Origin: Paracoccaceae bacterium
GTDB lineage: Bacteria; Pseudomonadota; Alphaproteobacteria; Rhodobacterales; Rhodobacteraceae
Assembly (NCBI GenBank): GCA_024742705.1
Contig: JANSXZ010000007.1
Coordinates: 62,001-126,000 of the forward strand
Length of the DNA: 64,000 nucleotides
Reading direction: 5' to 3'
Positions 56,470 through 64,000 of the stretch are shown piece after piece. Numbering within the stretch: the stretch's first letter is position 1; each line of letters opens with the position of its first letter. Below the pieces are notes generated by a model. The model was not told the DNA's origin. It saw only the letters and a list, made by a program, of their open reading frames with translations, and searched no databases. The position numbers and the translations under genes are program-made.

Positions 56470-56526
56470 AGGCGTCGGGGCGGCGATGCCTTCCGGCCTC
56501 CGCCGAAGGGGCCCGCCGTTCCGCCG

Positions 56527-57480
56527 CTATCCCGAACAGCTGGCCCCGCCCAGAACGCAGAACTTGGCGCAATGCGGATGGTTCAGCGCCACCGCGCCGC
56601 CGGCCTCGGCCAGCGTGTGGCCCAGTTCAAAGGCCGGATCATAGGGCAGCAGCGTGCAGGCCAGCACCGCAGGGCGCGCCGCGCCGCGGCGTTTGACAAC
56701 CATCCGTGACGACGCACACATCACGTCGGCGGGCGATTTTCCAAGGATACCCCAGCACGCGGTGGTGATTTCGGGGACATCCGCCCGCGCGTCCATTTCC
56801 GGAAACAGAACCAGCTGCGCGGGATCGTCCGCGTCGATGTCGAACCGTTCCGCCGCGAACAGCGCCTTGTATCCCGCGCGGCTTTCGGCATCGCTGTCGC
56901 CGAACACCGAACGCCCGGCGACGGTCATGCGGATGCCCGCGTCGCGCAGCCACTGCATGCCGGCCAGGGTGCGTGTGTGGCTGCCGGTGCCGCGTTCACC
57001 GTCGTGCACCGCGGCGTCGTGGTGATCCATCGACACCCGCAGGGTCAGCCTGTCGCCGAACGCCGCGTTCAGCCGCAGCAATCCACGCTGCACCGCCGGG
57101 CGCATCATCGGCGCCATCGCATTGGTCAGAACCAGAACCGAAAACCCCCGCGCCAGCGCGCTCTGGGCCATGTCGATCATGTCGGGGTTCATGAAGGGTT
57201 CGCCACCGGTAAAGGCGATCTCGTGCACCGGCCACCCGTCGCGGGCGATCTCGTCGAGATAGGCGTCGGTTTCGGCACGGGTGATATAGGCCAGTGCGTC
57301 GTTGGTGGGGCTGCTTTCGATGTAGCAATTGGCGCAGGCGATGTTGCACAGCGTTCCGGTGTTGATCCAGAGCGTTTCAAGCCGCGCCAGCCCGACGCGG
57401 GCGCGCGGGCTGCCGTCGGCGGTGATCTCGGGATTCTGGAACTTGCCGGGCATCGCGGCAAAACGGGCTGGGGCGGTCAT
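56527..57480 (-). CDS. Radical SAM protein with C-terminal cysteine cluster
   Basis: A 317-aa protein. C45, C49 and C52 in GTLCNIACANCYIESSP hold the radical-SAM [4Fe-4S] cluster; FTGGEPFMNPDMIDM is the SAM-binding GGE region; VLVLTNAMAPMM and LRVSMDHH follow as barrel strands. The end HPHCAKFCVLGGASCSG has C304, C308 and C315, and further cysteines lie at TTACWGIL, DVMCASS and LACTLLP, enough for one or two auxiliary clusters, recalling SPASM-type enzymes. Substrate unknown. ATG 57480 follows AGGA. Divergent from zwf; no precursor peptide was recognised nearby. Confidence 0.85.
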   Translation of the reverse strand: MTAPARFAAMPGKFQNPEITADGSPRARVGLARLETLWINTGTLCNIACANCYIESSPTNDALAYITRAETDAYLDEIARDGWPVHEIAFTGGEPFMNPDMIDMAQSALARGFSVLVLTNAMAPMMRPAVQRGLLRLNAAFGDRLTLRVSMDHHDAAVHDGERGTGSHTRTLAGMQWLRDAGIRMTVAGRSVFGDSDAESRAGYKALFAAERFDIDADDPAQLVLFPEMDARADVPEITTACWGILGKSPADVMCASSRMVVKRRGAARPAVLACTLLPYDPAFELGHTLAEAGGAVALNHPHCAKFCVLGGASCSG

Positions 57481-57551
57481 CGGCGGTCCTGACGTTTGTT
57501 CAGGGGGTGGGTAACCCAGCGCGGCGGCATCGAAAAGCCCCGGCCGCCGCT

Positions 57552-57580
57552 TTGACACCATTGTGAACCTGTCTCATTTT
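57552..57580 (+). promoter_or_regulatory. Candidate promoter of zwf-pgl-pgi
   Basis: TTGACA (57552-57557, perfect), 17 bp, CATTTT (57575-57580, 3 of 6). It lies 41 bp before the zwf ATG in the divergent gap with the radical SAM gene. Confidence 0.35.
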
Positions 57581-57620
57581 GCTAGGGTCGCCGCAAAGCA
57601 GCAATCCAAGGGTGTCCCGG

Positions 57621-59078
57621 ATGGTGTCGCGCGTCATTCCCGTCGATCCTTTCGATCTGGTCGTTTTCGGCGCCACCGGGGATCTGGCGCGGCGCAAGAT
57701 CATCCCGGCGCTGTTCCGGCGGTTCTGCGCCGGACAGATGCCCGATACCGCGCGGATCGTCGGCGCGGCCCGCAGCGCCATCGACACCGCGGCCTTTCGC
57801 GAACAGGTGCGCGCGGCCATCGGCGAATTCGGCGGCGGGCGCGACTGTCCACACGACACGATGCAGGGGTTCCTGTCGCGCCTCGATTATGTCTGCATCG
57901 ATGCGCGTGGGACCGCAGGCTGGAGCGAACTGGCGGCGCTGTTGCCGCACGACCGGGTGCGCGCCTTCTATTTCTCGGTGGCACCGGGCCTGTTCGGCGA
58001 TCTGGCCGCGCGCATCCACCGCCACGGGATGGCCTCGGCGCAGACACGGATCGTGGTGGAAAAGCCCTTCGGCCACGACCATGCGACCGCCCGCGCGCTG
58101 AACCACGAACTGGCCGAGCATTTCGACGAAGGCCAGATCTATCGCATCGATCACTACCTGGGCAAGGAAACCGTGCAGAACCTGATGGCCGTGCGGTTCA
58201 GCAATGTGTTGTTCGAACCGCTCTGGAACAGCCAGTACATAGATCACATCCAGATCACCGTGGCCGAAACCGTCGGTGTGGGCGGCCGGGGCGAATACTA
58301 TGACAAATCCGGCGCGATGCGCGACATGGTGCAGAACCATCTGATGCAATTGCTGTGCCTGATCGCGATGGAGCCGCCCTCGCGGTTCGATCCGGATGCG
58401 GTGCGCGATGAAAAGCTGAAGGTGATCCGCGCGCTCGATCCGGTGGCGCCGCACCACATCGTGCGTGGCCAGTACGAGGCCGGCAGCGACGGCGCGCCGG
58501 GCTATCGCGAGGCGGTGGGCGATCCGCGTTCAAAGACCGAAAGCTATGTGGCGATCAAGGCCAACATCAGCAACTGGCGCTGGGCCGGCACGCCGTTCTA
58601 CCTGCGCACCGGCAAGCGGCTGAAGGCGCGGTCGTCGGTGATCAACGTGGTGTTCAAGACGCTGCCGCATTCGATATTCGGGCCGGACGCGGGCGGCGGC
58701 GCCAATATCCTGTCGATCCGCCTGCAACCCAACGAGGGCATCACCCTGCGCGTGACCATCAAGGAACCGGGGCCAGGCGGGATGCGTCTGATCGAGGTTC
58801 CGCTGGACATGACATTCGCCGAGGCGCTGGGCCCCGAAGGCGGCGATCCGCCGGATGCCTACGAGCGGCTGATCATGGACGTGATCCGGGGCAATCAGAC
58901 GCTTTTCATGCGCGGTGACGAGGTCGAGGCCGCGTGGCGCTGGACCGATCCGGTGATCGCCGGCTGGACAGGACGTGGCGAAGCGCCCAAACCTTATGCC
59001 AGCGGCAGTGCGGGGCCGGATGCGGCCGAGGAAATGTTGCGGCGCGATGGGCGCCAGTGGCGGGGGATCAATCCATGA
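57621..59078 (+). CDS. zwf: Glucose-6-phosphate 1-dehydrogenase
   Basis: A 485-aa enzyme that oxidises glucose-6-phosphate to 6-phosphogluconolactone. DLVVFGATGDLARRKIIPAL is the NADP-binding loop; RIDHYLGKETVQNLMAVRFSN carries the catalytic histidine site; SGAMRDMVQNHLMQLLCLIAMEPP and PFYLRTGKRLKARSS are conserved substrate contacts. Full length. The ATG at 57621 gives the family start after AAGGGT; the upstream TTG frame is not needed. Coupled to pgl by a 4-bp overlap. The zwf-pgl-pgi order feeds the Entner-Doudoroff or oxidative pentose phosphate route. Confidence 0.98.
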   Translation: MVSRVIPVDPFDLVVFGATGDLARRKIIPALFRRFCAGQMPDTARIVGAARSAIDTAAFREQVRAAIGEFGGGRDCPHDTMQGFLSRLDYVCIDARGTAGWSELAALLPHDRVRAFYFSVAPGLFGDLAARIHRHGMASAQTRIVVEKPFGHDHATARALNHELAEHFDEGQIYRIDHYLGKETVQNLMAVRFSNVLFEPLWNSQYIDHIQITVAETVGVGGRGEYYDKSGAMRDMVQNHLMQLLCLIAMEPPSRFDPDAVRDEKLKVIRALDPVAPHHIVRGQYEAGSDGAPGYREAVGDPRSKTESYVAIKANISNWRWAGTPFYLRTGKRLKARSSVINVVFKTLPHSIFGPDAGGGANILSIRLQPNEGITLRVTIKEPGPGGMRLIEVPLDMTFAEALGPEGGDPPDAYERLIMDVIRGNQTLFMRGDEVEAAWRWTDPVIAGWTGRGEAPKPYASGSAGPDAAEEMLRRDGRQWRGINP

Positions 59079-59755
59079 AGATCGTCGAATATGCGGATCG
59101 CGACCTTCTGGCGATCGGGCTGGCCCGTGGCCTGGCCGGGGCGCTGGAGAACGCGCTGTTCACCCATGACACCGTGACGCTGGCGGTGCCGGGCGGCACA
59201 ACGCCGGGCCCGGTGTTCGATGCGCTCTGCGCCGCCGATCTGGAGTGGTCGCGGGTTACCGTGATGGCCACCGACGAACGCCTGGTGCCGCCCGACGATG
59301 CGCGGTCGAATGCCCGGCTGATCCGGTCGCGGCTGTTGACGGGCCGTGCGGCGCAGGCGCGGTTCCTGGCGTTCTGGGACGCGGGCGATGATGTGGCCGC
59401 GCGCGACGCGGTGCTGGCGCGGCGGGCGGAAGATCTGGCGGCGCGGCTGCCGGTTTCGGTGTTGCTGGTGGGGATGGGCGCCGACATGCACACCGCCTCG
59501 CTGTTTCCCGGATCGCCCGATCTGGCCCGCGCCCTGTCGGCCCAGGCGCCGGTGCTGATGGCGGTGGAGGCGCCCGGCGCCCCCGAGCCGCGCGCCACCC
59601 TCAGCGCGGCGGTCCTGAACGGTGCGATGGACAAGCACATGGTGATCTTCGGCACCGAAAAGCGCGCCGCGCTCGAACGTGCCGCGCAATTGCCGCCCGA
59701 AACCGCCCCGGTGGCGGCGATCCTGCAAGACATGACAATTCACTGGACGGACTGA
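59075..59755 (+). CDS. pgl: 6-phosphogluconolactonase
   Basis: A 226-aa enzyme of the DevB/Pgl type that hydrolyses 6-phosphogluconolactone. VTLAVPGGTTPGPVFDAL, VTVMATDERLVPPDDARSNARLIRSRLL and LLVGMGADMHTASLFPGS are the phosphate and catalytic segments shared with glucosamine-6-phosphate isomerases. ATG overlaps the zwf stop. Three bp separate it from pgi. Confidence 0.96.
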   Translation: MKIVEYADRDLLAIGLARGLAGALENALFTHDTVTLAVPGGTTPGPVFDALCAADLEWSRVTVMATDERLVPPDDARSNARLIRSRLLTGRAAQARFLAFWDAGDDVAARDAVLARRAEDLAARLPVSVLLVGMGADMHTASLFPGSPDLARALSAQAPVLMAVEAPGAPEPRATLSAAVLNGAMDKHMVIFGTEKRAALERAAQLPPETAPVAAILQDMTIHWTD

Positions 59756-59758
59756 GAT

Positions 59759-61369
59759 ATGTGGAACGATCTGAAACGGCTGAGAAATGAAACCGCCGGG
59801 CGCGCGATCCTGGGGCTGTTCGAGGCCGACCCGCAGCGCGCGGCCGGTTTCAGCGCGCGCACCGGCGATTTCATGCTGGACTATTCGAAGACCGATATCG
59901 ACGCGGACGTGCGTGCCGCGCTGCTTGCGCTCTACGAGGCGGCCGGCGTGCCAGAGCGCCGCGATGCGATGTTCGCGGGCCAGCCGATCAACGAAACCGA
60001 AGGCCGCGCGGTTCTGCATACGGCGTTGCGCAATCTGGATGGCGGACCGGTGCTGGTGAGAGGCGTCGACGTGATGGACGGCGTGCGCGACACGCTGGAC
60101 GCGATGGAGCAATTCGCCGATGCGGTGCGCGGCGGATCGGTGACAGGCGCGGGCGGCGCGATCACCGATGTCATCAACATCGGCATCGGCGGTTCCGACC
60201 TGGGCCCGGCGATGGCGGTTCAGGCGCTGTCGCCCTATCATGACGGGCCGCGGGTGCATTTCGTGTCGAATGTGGATGGCGCGCATATCGCCGATACGCT
60301 GCGCGGGCTCGATCCGCAGACGACGCTGGTGATTGTCGCGTCCAAAACCTTCACCACCATCGAAACCATGACCAACGCACGCACCGCGCGTGCCTGGCTG
60401 ACAGAAGGCGGCGGCGATGCGGCGGCGCAGTTCGCCGCCTTGTCCACGGCGGCCGACAAGACCGACGCCTTCGGGATTCCGCCGGAACAGGTGTTCGGCT
60501 TCGAAGACTGGGTCGGCGGGCGTTATTCGATGTGGGGGCCGATCGGCCTTTCGCTGATGATCGCGGTCGGGCCGGGGGCGTTTCGCGCATTCCTGCGCGG
60601 CGGCGAAGCGATGGACGTGCATTTCCGCGCCGCGCGCCCGGACGAGAACCTGCCGGTGCTGCTGGCGCTGGTGGGCATCTGGCACAACCAGATCTGCGGC
60701 CACCGCAGCCGCGCGGTTCTGCCCTACGATCAGCGCCTGGGCCAGTTGCCCGCCTATCTGCAACAGCTGGAAATGGAATCGAACGGCAAGAGCGTGGCGA
60801 TGGACGGCAGCACGCTGCATGTGCCTTCGGGGCCGGTTGTCTGGGGCGCGCCGGGCACCAACGGGCAACACGCGTTCTACCAGCTGATCCATCAAGGCAC
60901 CGAGGTTGTGCCCTGCGAATTCCTGATCGCGGCGGAAGGCCACGAACCCGATCTGGCGCATCACCACGACCTTCTGATCGCCAATTGCCTGGCACAGTCC
61001 GAGGCGCTGATGCGGGGCAGGTCGCTTGCCGTCGCGCGCAAGATGATGGCCGACAAGGGGCTTGAGGGCCCCGAGTGCGAGCGTCAGGCCCGCCATCGCG
61101 TCTTTGCCGGCAACCGGCCTTCGGTCACGATGATCTATCCGCGGCTGACACCCTTCGTGCTGGGCCAGATCGTGGCGCTGTACGAGCACCGGGTGTTTGT
61201 CGAAGGTGCCATTCTTGGCATCAACTCCTACGACCAATGGGGGGTCGAACTGGGCAAGGAACTGGCGACCCGGCTGGGCCCTATGGTGGATGGCAGCGAA
61301 CCCGTTGCCGGCAAGGACGGATCCACAGCCGCGCTGCTGGCCTTCGTGCATACCCACAGAGGCGGCTGA
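59759..61369 (+). CDS. pgi: Glucose-6-phosphate isomerase
   Basis: A 536-aa enzyme interconverting glucose-6-phosphate and fructose-6-phosphate. [32 protein letters not shown] and [16 protein letters not shown] bind the sugar phosphate; [16 protein letters not shown] and the C-terminal [16 protein letters not shown] are the two PROSITE-type signatures. Complete. It lets fructose-6-phosphate from gluconeogenesis return to zwf, fitting the cyclic Entner-Doudoroff use common in marine Rhodobacteraceae (inference). Confidence 0.98.
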   Translation: MWNDLKRLRNETAGRAILGLFEADPQRAAGFSARTGDFMLDYSKTDIDADVRAALLALYEAAGVPERRDAMFAGQPINETEGRAVLHTALRNLDGGPVLVRGVDVMDGVRDTLDAMEQFADAVRGGSVTGAGGAITDVINIGIGGSDLGPAMAVQALSPYHDGPRVHFVSNVDGAHIADTLRGLDPQTTLVIVASKTFTTIETMTNARTARAWLTEGGGDAAAQFAALSTAADKTDAFGIPPEQVFGFEDWVGGRYSMWGPIGLSLMIAVGPGAFRAFLRGGEAMDVHFRAARPDENLPVLLALVGIWHNQICGHRSRAVLPYDQRLGQLPAYLQQLEMESNGKSVAMDGSTLHVPSGPVVWGAPGTNGQHAFYQLIHQGTEVVPCEFLIAAEGHEPDLAHHHDLLIANCLAQSEALMRGRSLAVARKMMADKGLEGPECERQARHRVFAGNRPSVTMIYPRLTPFVLGQIVALYEHRVFVEGAILGINSYDQWGVELGKELATRLGPMVDGSEPVAGKDGSTAALLAFVHTHRGG

Positions 61370-61396
61370 ACCACCCCGGCGGGCGCAAAAAACCGG

Positions 61397-61425
61397 TTGA
61401 CTTCACACAGGTCTACGGCAATAAG
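61397..61425 (+). promoter_or_regulatory. Candidate promoter of rplU-rpmA
   Basis: TTGACT (61397-61402), 17 bp, AATAAG (61420-61425): 5 of 6 and 4 of 6 matches. Leader of about 130 nt, GC-rich with several possible stems, as in many ribosomal-protein leaders. No known L21 leader structure recognised. Confidence 0.5.
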
Positions 61426-61563
61426 CCCGCCACCTGACGTGCGGCAAGCGCGCCGGGTTTCATGTTCAATCGCTCCGGACCGGGGCGCGCTGTTCGCGGC
61501 GGGCAACAGCCCGAAACACCCCAGGCGGGGGGCCACAGGACGCGGCAACAAGGGTAGATGATG

Positions 61564-62172
61564 ATGTTCGCGGTACTCAAGACCGGCGGCAAGCAGTACA
61601 AGGTTCAGCCGGGCGATATGCTCCGCGTTGAAAAACTGGCTGCGGATGCTGGCGAAACAGTCCAATTCAACGAAATCCTGATGCTGGGCGGCGATGCGCC
61701 CGTCGTTGGCGCGCCGCTGGTGGATGATGCCGCCGTGCAGGCCCAGGTGGTCGACCAGATCAAGGGCGACAAGGTGATCCACTTTGTCAAACGCCGCCGC
61801 AAGCACAGCTCGAAGCGCACCAAGGGCCACCGTCAGAAGCTGACGCTGATCCGCGTTACCGAAATTCTGGCCAGCGGTGCCGGCGCAACCGGTGTGAAGG
61901 CCGCAACCGGCACTGGCCCGGCCCCTGCCGCCGCCGAAGCTGCCGCGCCCGCCGCCGCCGCACCCGCGGCCGGTGCCGACGATCTGAAAACGCTGTCCGG
62001 TGTCGGACCGGCGCTGGAAAAGAAGCTTCATGCCGCCGGCGTGACCACCTTTGCCCAGATCGCCGCATGGACCGAAGAAGACGTGGCGGCAATGGACGAA
62101 AAACTGTCGTTCAAGGGCCGGATCGAGCGCGAAGGCTGGATCGCACAGGCCGCTGAACTGGCCAAAGGCTAA
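61564..62172 (+). CDS. rplU: Ribosomal protein L21 with C-terminal helix-hairpin-helix-like extension
   Basis: A 202-aa protein, about twice the usual L21 length. Residues 1-103 are L21 ([40 protein letters not shown]). Residues 104-137 are an Ala/Pro linker. Residues 138-202 are a compact domain: [35 protein letters not shown], then [20 protein letters not shown], with a GVG hairpin as in HhH domains and in similar tails of alphaproteobacterial NuoE. The frame is continuous with no sign of shift. Three ATGs in a row occur; 61564 fits both the conserved start and spacing from AGGG. Confidence 0.95.
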   Translation: MFAVLKTGGKQYKVQPGDMLRVEKLAADAGETVQFNEILMLGGDAPVVGAPLVDDAAVQAQVVDQIKGDKVIHFVKRRRKHSSKRTKGHRQKLTLIRVTEILASGAGATGVKAATGTGPAPAAAEAAAPAAAAPAAGADDLKTLSGVGPALEKKLHAAGVTTFAQIAAWTEEDVAAMDEKLSFKGRIEREGWIAQAAELAKG

Positions 62173-62185
62173 GGAGAGACACGAT

Positions 62186-62455
62186 ATGGCACATAAAAAA
62201 GCAGGCGGTTCATCCCGCAACGGTCGCGACTCTGCCGGACGCCGTCTGGGCGTCAAGCTCTATGGCGGTCAGGCCGCGGTTCCCGGCAACATCATCGTGC
62301 GCCAGCGCGGCACGAAGTTCTGGCCCGGCGCCGGCGTCGGCATCGGCCGCGATCATACGATCTTCGCCACCGTCGATGGCGCCGTGACGTTCCACAAGGG
62401 CCTCAAGGGCCGCACCTTCATTTCGGTCCTGCCAGTGGCGGAGGCCGCCGAGTAA
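62186..62455 (+). CDS. rpmA: Ribosomal protein L27
   Basis: An 89-aa protein: [31 protein letters not shown] and [26 protein letters not shown] are full L27 signatures. The N-terminal AHKKAGGS reaches the peptidyl-transferase site, and there is no Firmicutes-type N-terminal extension. AAGGAGAG precedes the ATG. Co-transcribed with rplU, ended by a strong terminator. Confidence 0.98.
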   Translation: MAHKKAGGSSRNGRDSAGRRLGVKLYGGQAAVPGNIIVRQRGTKFWPGAGVGIGRDHTIFATVDGAVTFHKGLKGRTFISVLPVAEAAE

Positions 62456-62483
62456 GCCGTACCCGACAGGTGTCTGACAATCC

Positions 62484-62518
62484 GGGGATCGGCCAAGCGC
62501 CGGTCCCCTTTTGTTTTT
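62484..62518 (+). terminator. Intrinsic terminator after rpmA
   Basis: GGGGATCGGC pairs with GCCGGTCCCC (one G-U pair), 5-nt loop, followed by TTTTGTTTTT. The clearest intrinsic terminator in the window. Confidence 0.85.
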
Positions 62519-62564
62519 GGCATCCGATCCAAGCCCCCGTGTCGTCCGGAGGAGGGACCACACC

Positions 62565-63101
62565 ATGAAACTGGATTCTATTATCACCCAGCCCGTCATC
62601 GAAACCGAACGCTTCGATCTGCGCCCGCTGCGCAAATCCGACATGGGCCTGATCGGGCTCTACGCGAGCGACGAGAGGGTGGCGCGGATGACCACGTCGA
62701 TCCCGCATCCCCTGCCGCCGGGCAGCACCGAGGCTTTCGTCGCGCGCGCCATGTCCGACACCCGCGATCAGGACATCTGGGCGATGGACGGCACCCGCGC
62801 CGGCGGCGCCGAGGTCATGGGCCTGATCGCCCTGCAAAGGATGGACAGAAACCAGTCGGAAGTCGGCTATTGGGTGGCGCCGATCTATTGGAACACGGGC
62901 CTTGCTTCGGATGCGGTGGGCGCGCTGGTGGCGGCCAACCCGATGGGCAACGCGACGATGTTCGGATCGGTGTTTCAGGACAATCCCGCCTCTGCCCGGG
63001 TTTTGACGCATTGTGGTTTTCAGTATCTTGGCGATGCCGAAAGCTATTCGGTGGCACGCAATGCCACCGTTCGCACATGGACATACAGCCGGCGTCTCTG
63101 A
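62565..63101 (+). CDS. GNAT-family (RimJ/RimL-like) N-acetyltransferase
   Basis: A 178-aa acetyltransferase. IETERFDLRPLRKSDMGLIGLYASDERVARMTTSIPHPLP is the start of RimJ/RimL-type GNAT domains; EVGYWVAPIYWNTGLASDAVGALV lies at the acetyl-CoA site, and GSVFQDNPASARVLTHCGFQYLG is the conserved C-terminal part (N-x2-S-x3-x4-GF). GGAGGAGGG precedes the ATG. It sits between rpmA and obgE, where such genes occur in other Rhodobacteraceae; acceptor unknown. Confidence 0.9.
   Translation: MKLDSIITQPVIETERFDLRPLRKSDMGLIGLYASDERVARMTTSIPHPLPPGSTEAFVARAMSDTRDQDIWAMDGTRAGGAEVMGLIALQRMDRNQSEVGYWVAPIYWNTGLASDAVGALVAANPMGNATMFGSVFQDNPASARVLTHCGFQYLGDAESYSVARNATVRTWTYSRRL

Positions 63102-64000
<899 letters not shown>

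Overview
The window is a densely packed, GC-rich bacterial chromosome segment, almost certainly from the Rhodobacteraceae (Roseobacter/Rhodobacter group, Alphaproteobacteria). The evidence is the iscR-nifS-sufB-(x)-ybjQ-sufCD-sufS order, an IscR without cluster cysteines, ribosomal protein L21 carrying a C-terminal extra domain, a Usg protein, CckA with a TTAA-N7-TTAA CtrA-type site, a GAAC-N7-GAAC SOS box before recA, and an Irr-type iron box. I see no tRNA, rRNA, CRISPR array, prophage or insertion sequence.

Layout. (1) 1-9620: a surface-polysaccharide locus. It holds GT4 (cut by the window edge), two GT2 enzymes, a Wzx-type flippase, a Wza-type export lipoprotein, a WecG-WcaJ fusion, a Wzz/GumC-type co-polymerase and a Wzy/WaaL-type polymerase or ligase. 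(2) 9661-22223: an accessory catabolic locus with three divergent or convergent units. One is aldehyde dehydrogenase plus a UPF0261 protein. The second is an IclR regulator, a class III aminotransferase, a tripartite tricarboxylate-type transporter (TctB-TctA-TctC) and a PuuA-like glutamine synthetase homologue. The third is a GntR/FCD regulator, a [2Fe-2S] ferredoxin and a cytochrome P450, with a class I glutamine amidotransferase diverging from it. The gene set suggests oxidation of an amine whose nitrogen is handled through gamma-glutamylation and transamination. (3) 22326-27091: two secreted DUF2059-like proteins, a 3-hydroxyacyl-CoA dehydrogenase-family enzyme and a corrinoid-activating ASKHA protein. 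(4) 27470-41425: mostly housekeeping genes: guaB, an RsmB-like methyltransferase, cckA, a sulfotransferase, recA, alaS, a DUF1330 protein, typA, an SMR transporter, a small-ORF/repeat region and an alpha/beta hydrolase. (5) 41601-49627: the iscR-suf iron-sulfur cluster operon, preceded by an Irr-type box that overlaps its promoter. (6) 49760-64000: trmJ-like, ctaA, an M32 carboxypeptidase, gyrA, usg, a radical SAM protein, zwf-pgl-pgi (entry to the Entner-Doudoroff/pentose phosphate routes), rplU-rpmA, a GNAT acetyltransferase and obgE (cut by the right edge).

Four intergenic sites carry related copies of a structured repeat: one or two GC-rich hairpins, then a conserved tail ending in a purine-rich AAAGGAAG or similar box, pointing toward the next gene. 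This repeat family, the P450/glutamine synthetase catabolic locus, the WecG-WcaJ and L21 fusions, and the iron-control features of the suf operon are the items most worth a second look. All assignments come from reading motifs, gene order and translations. No database search was possible.
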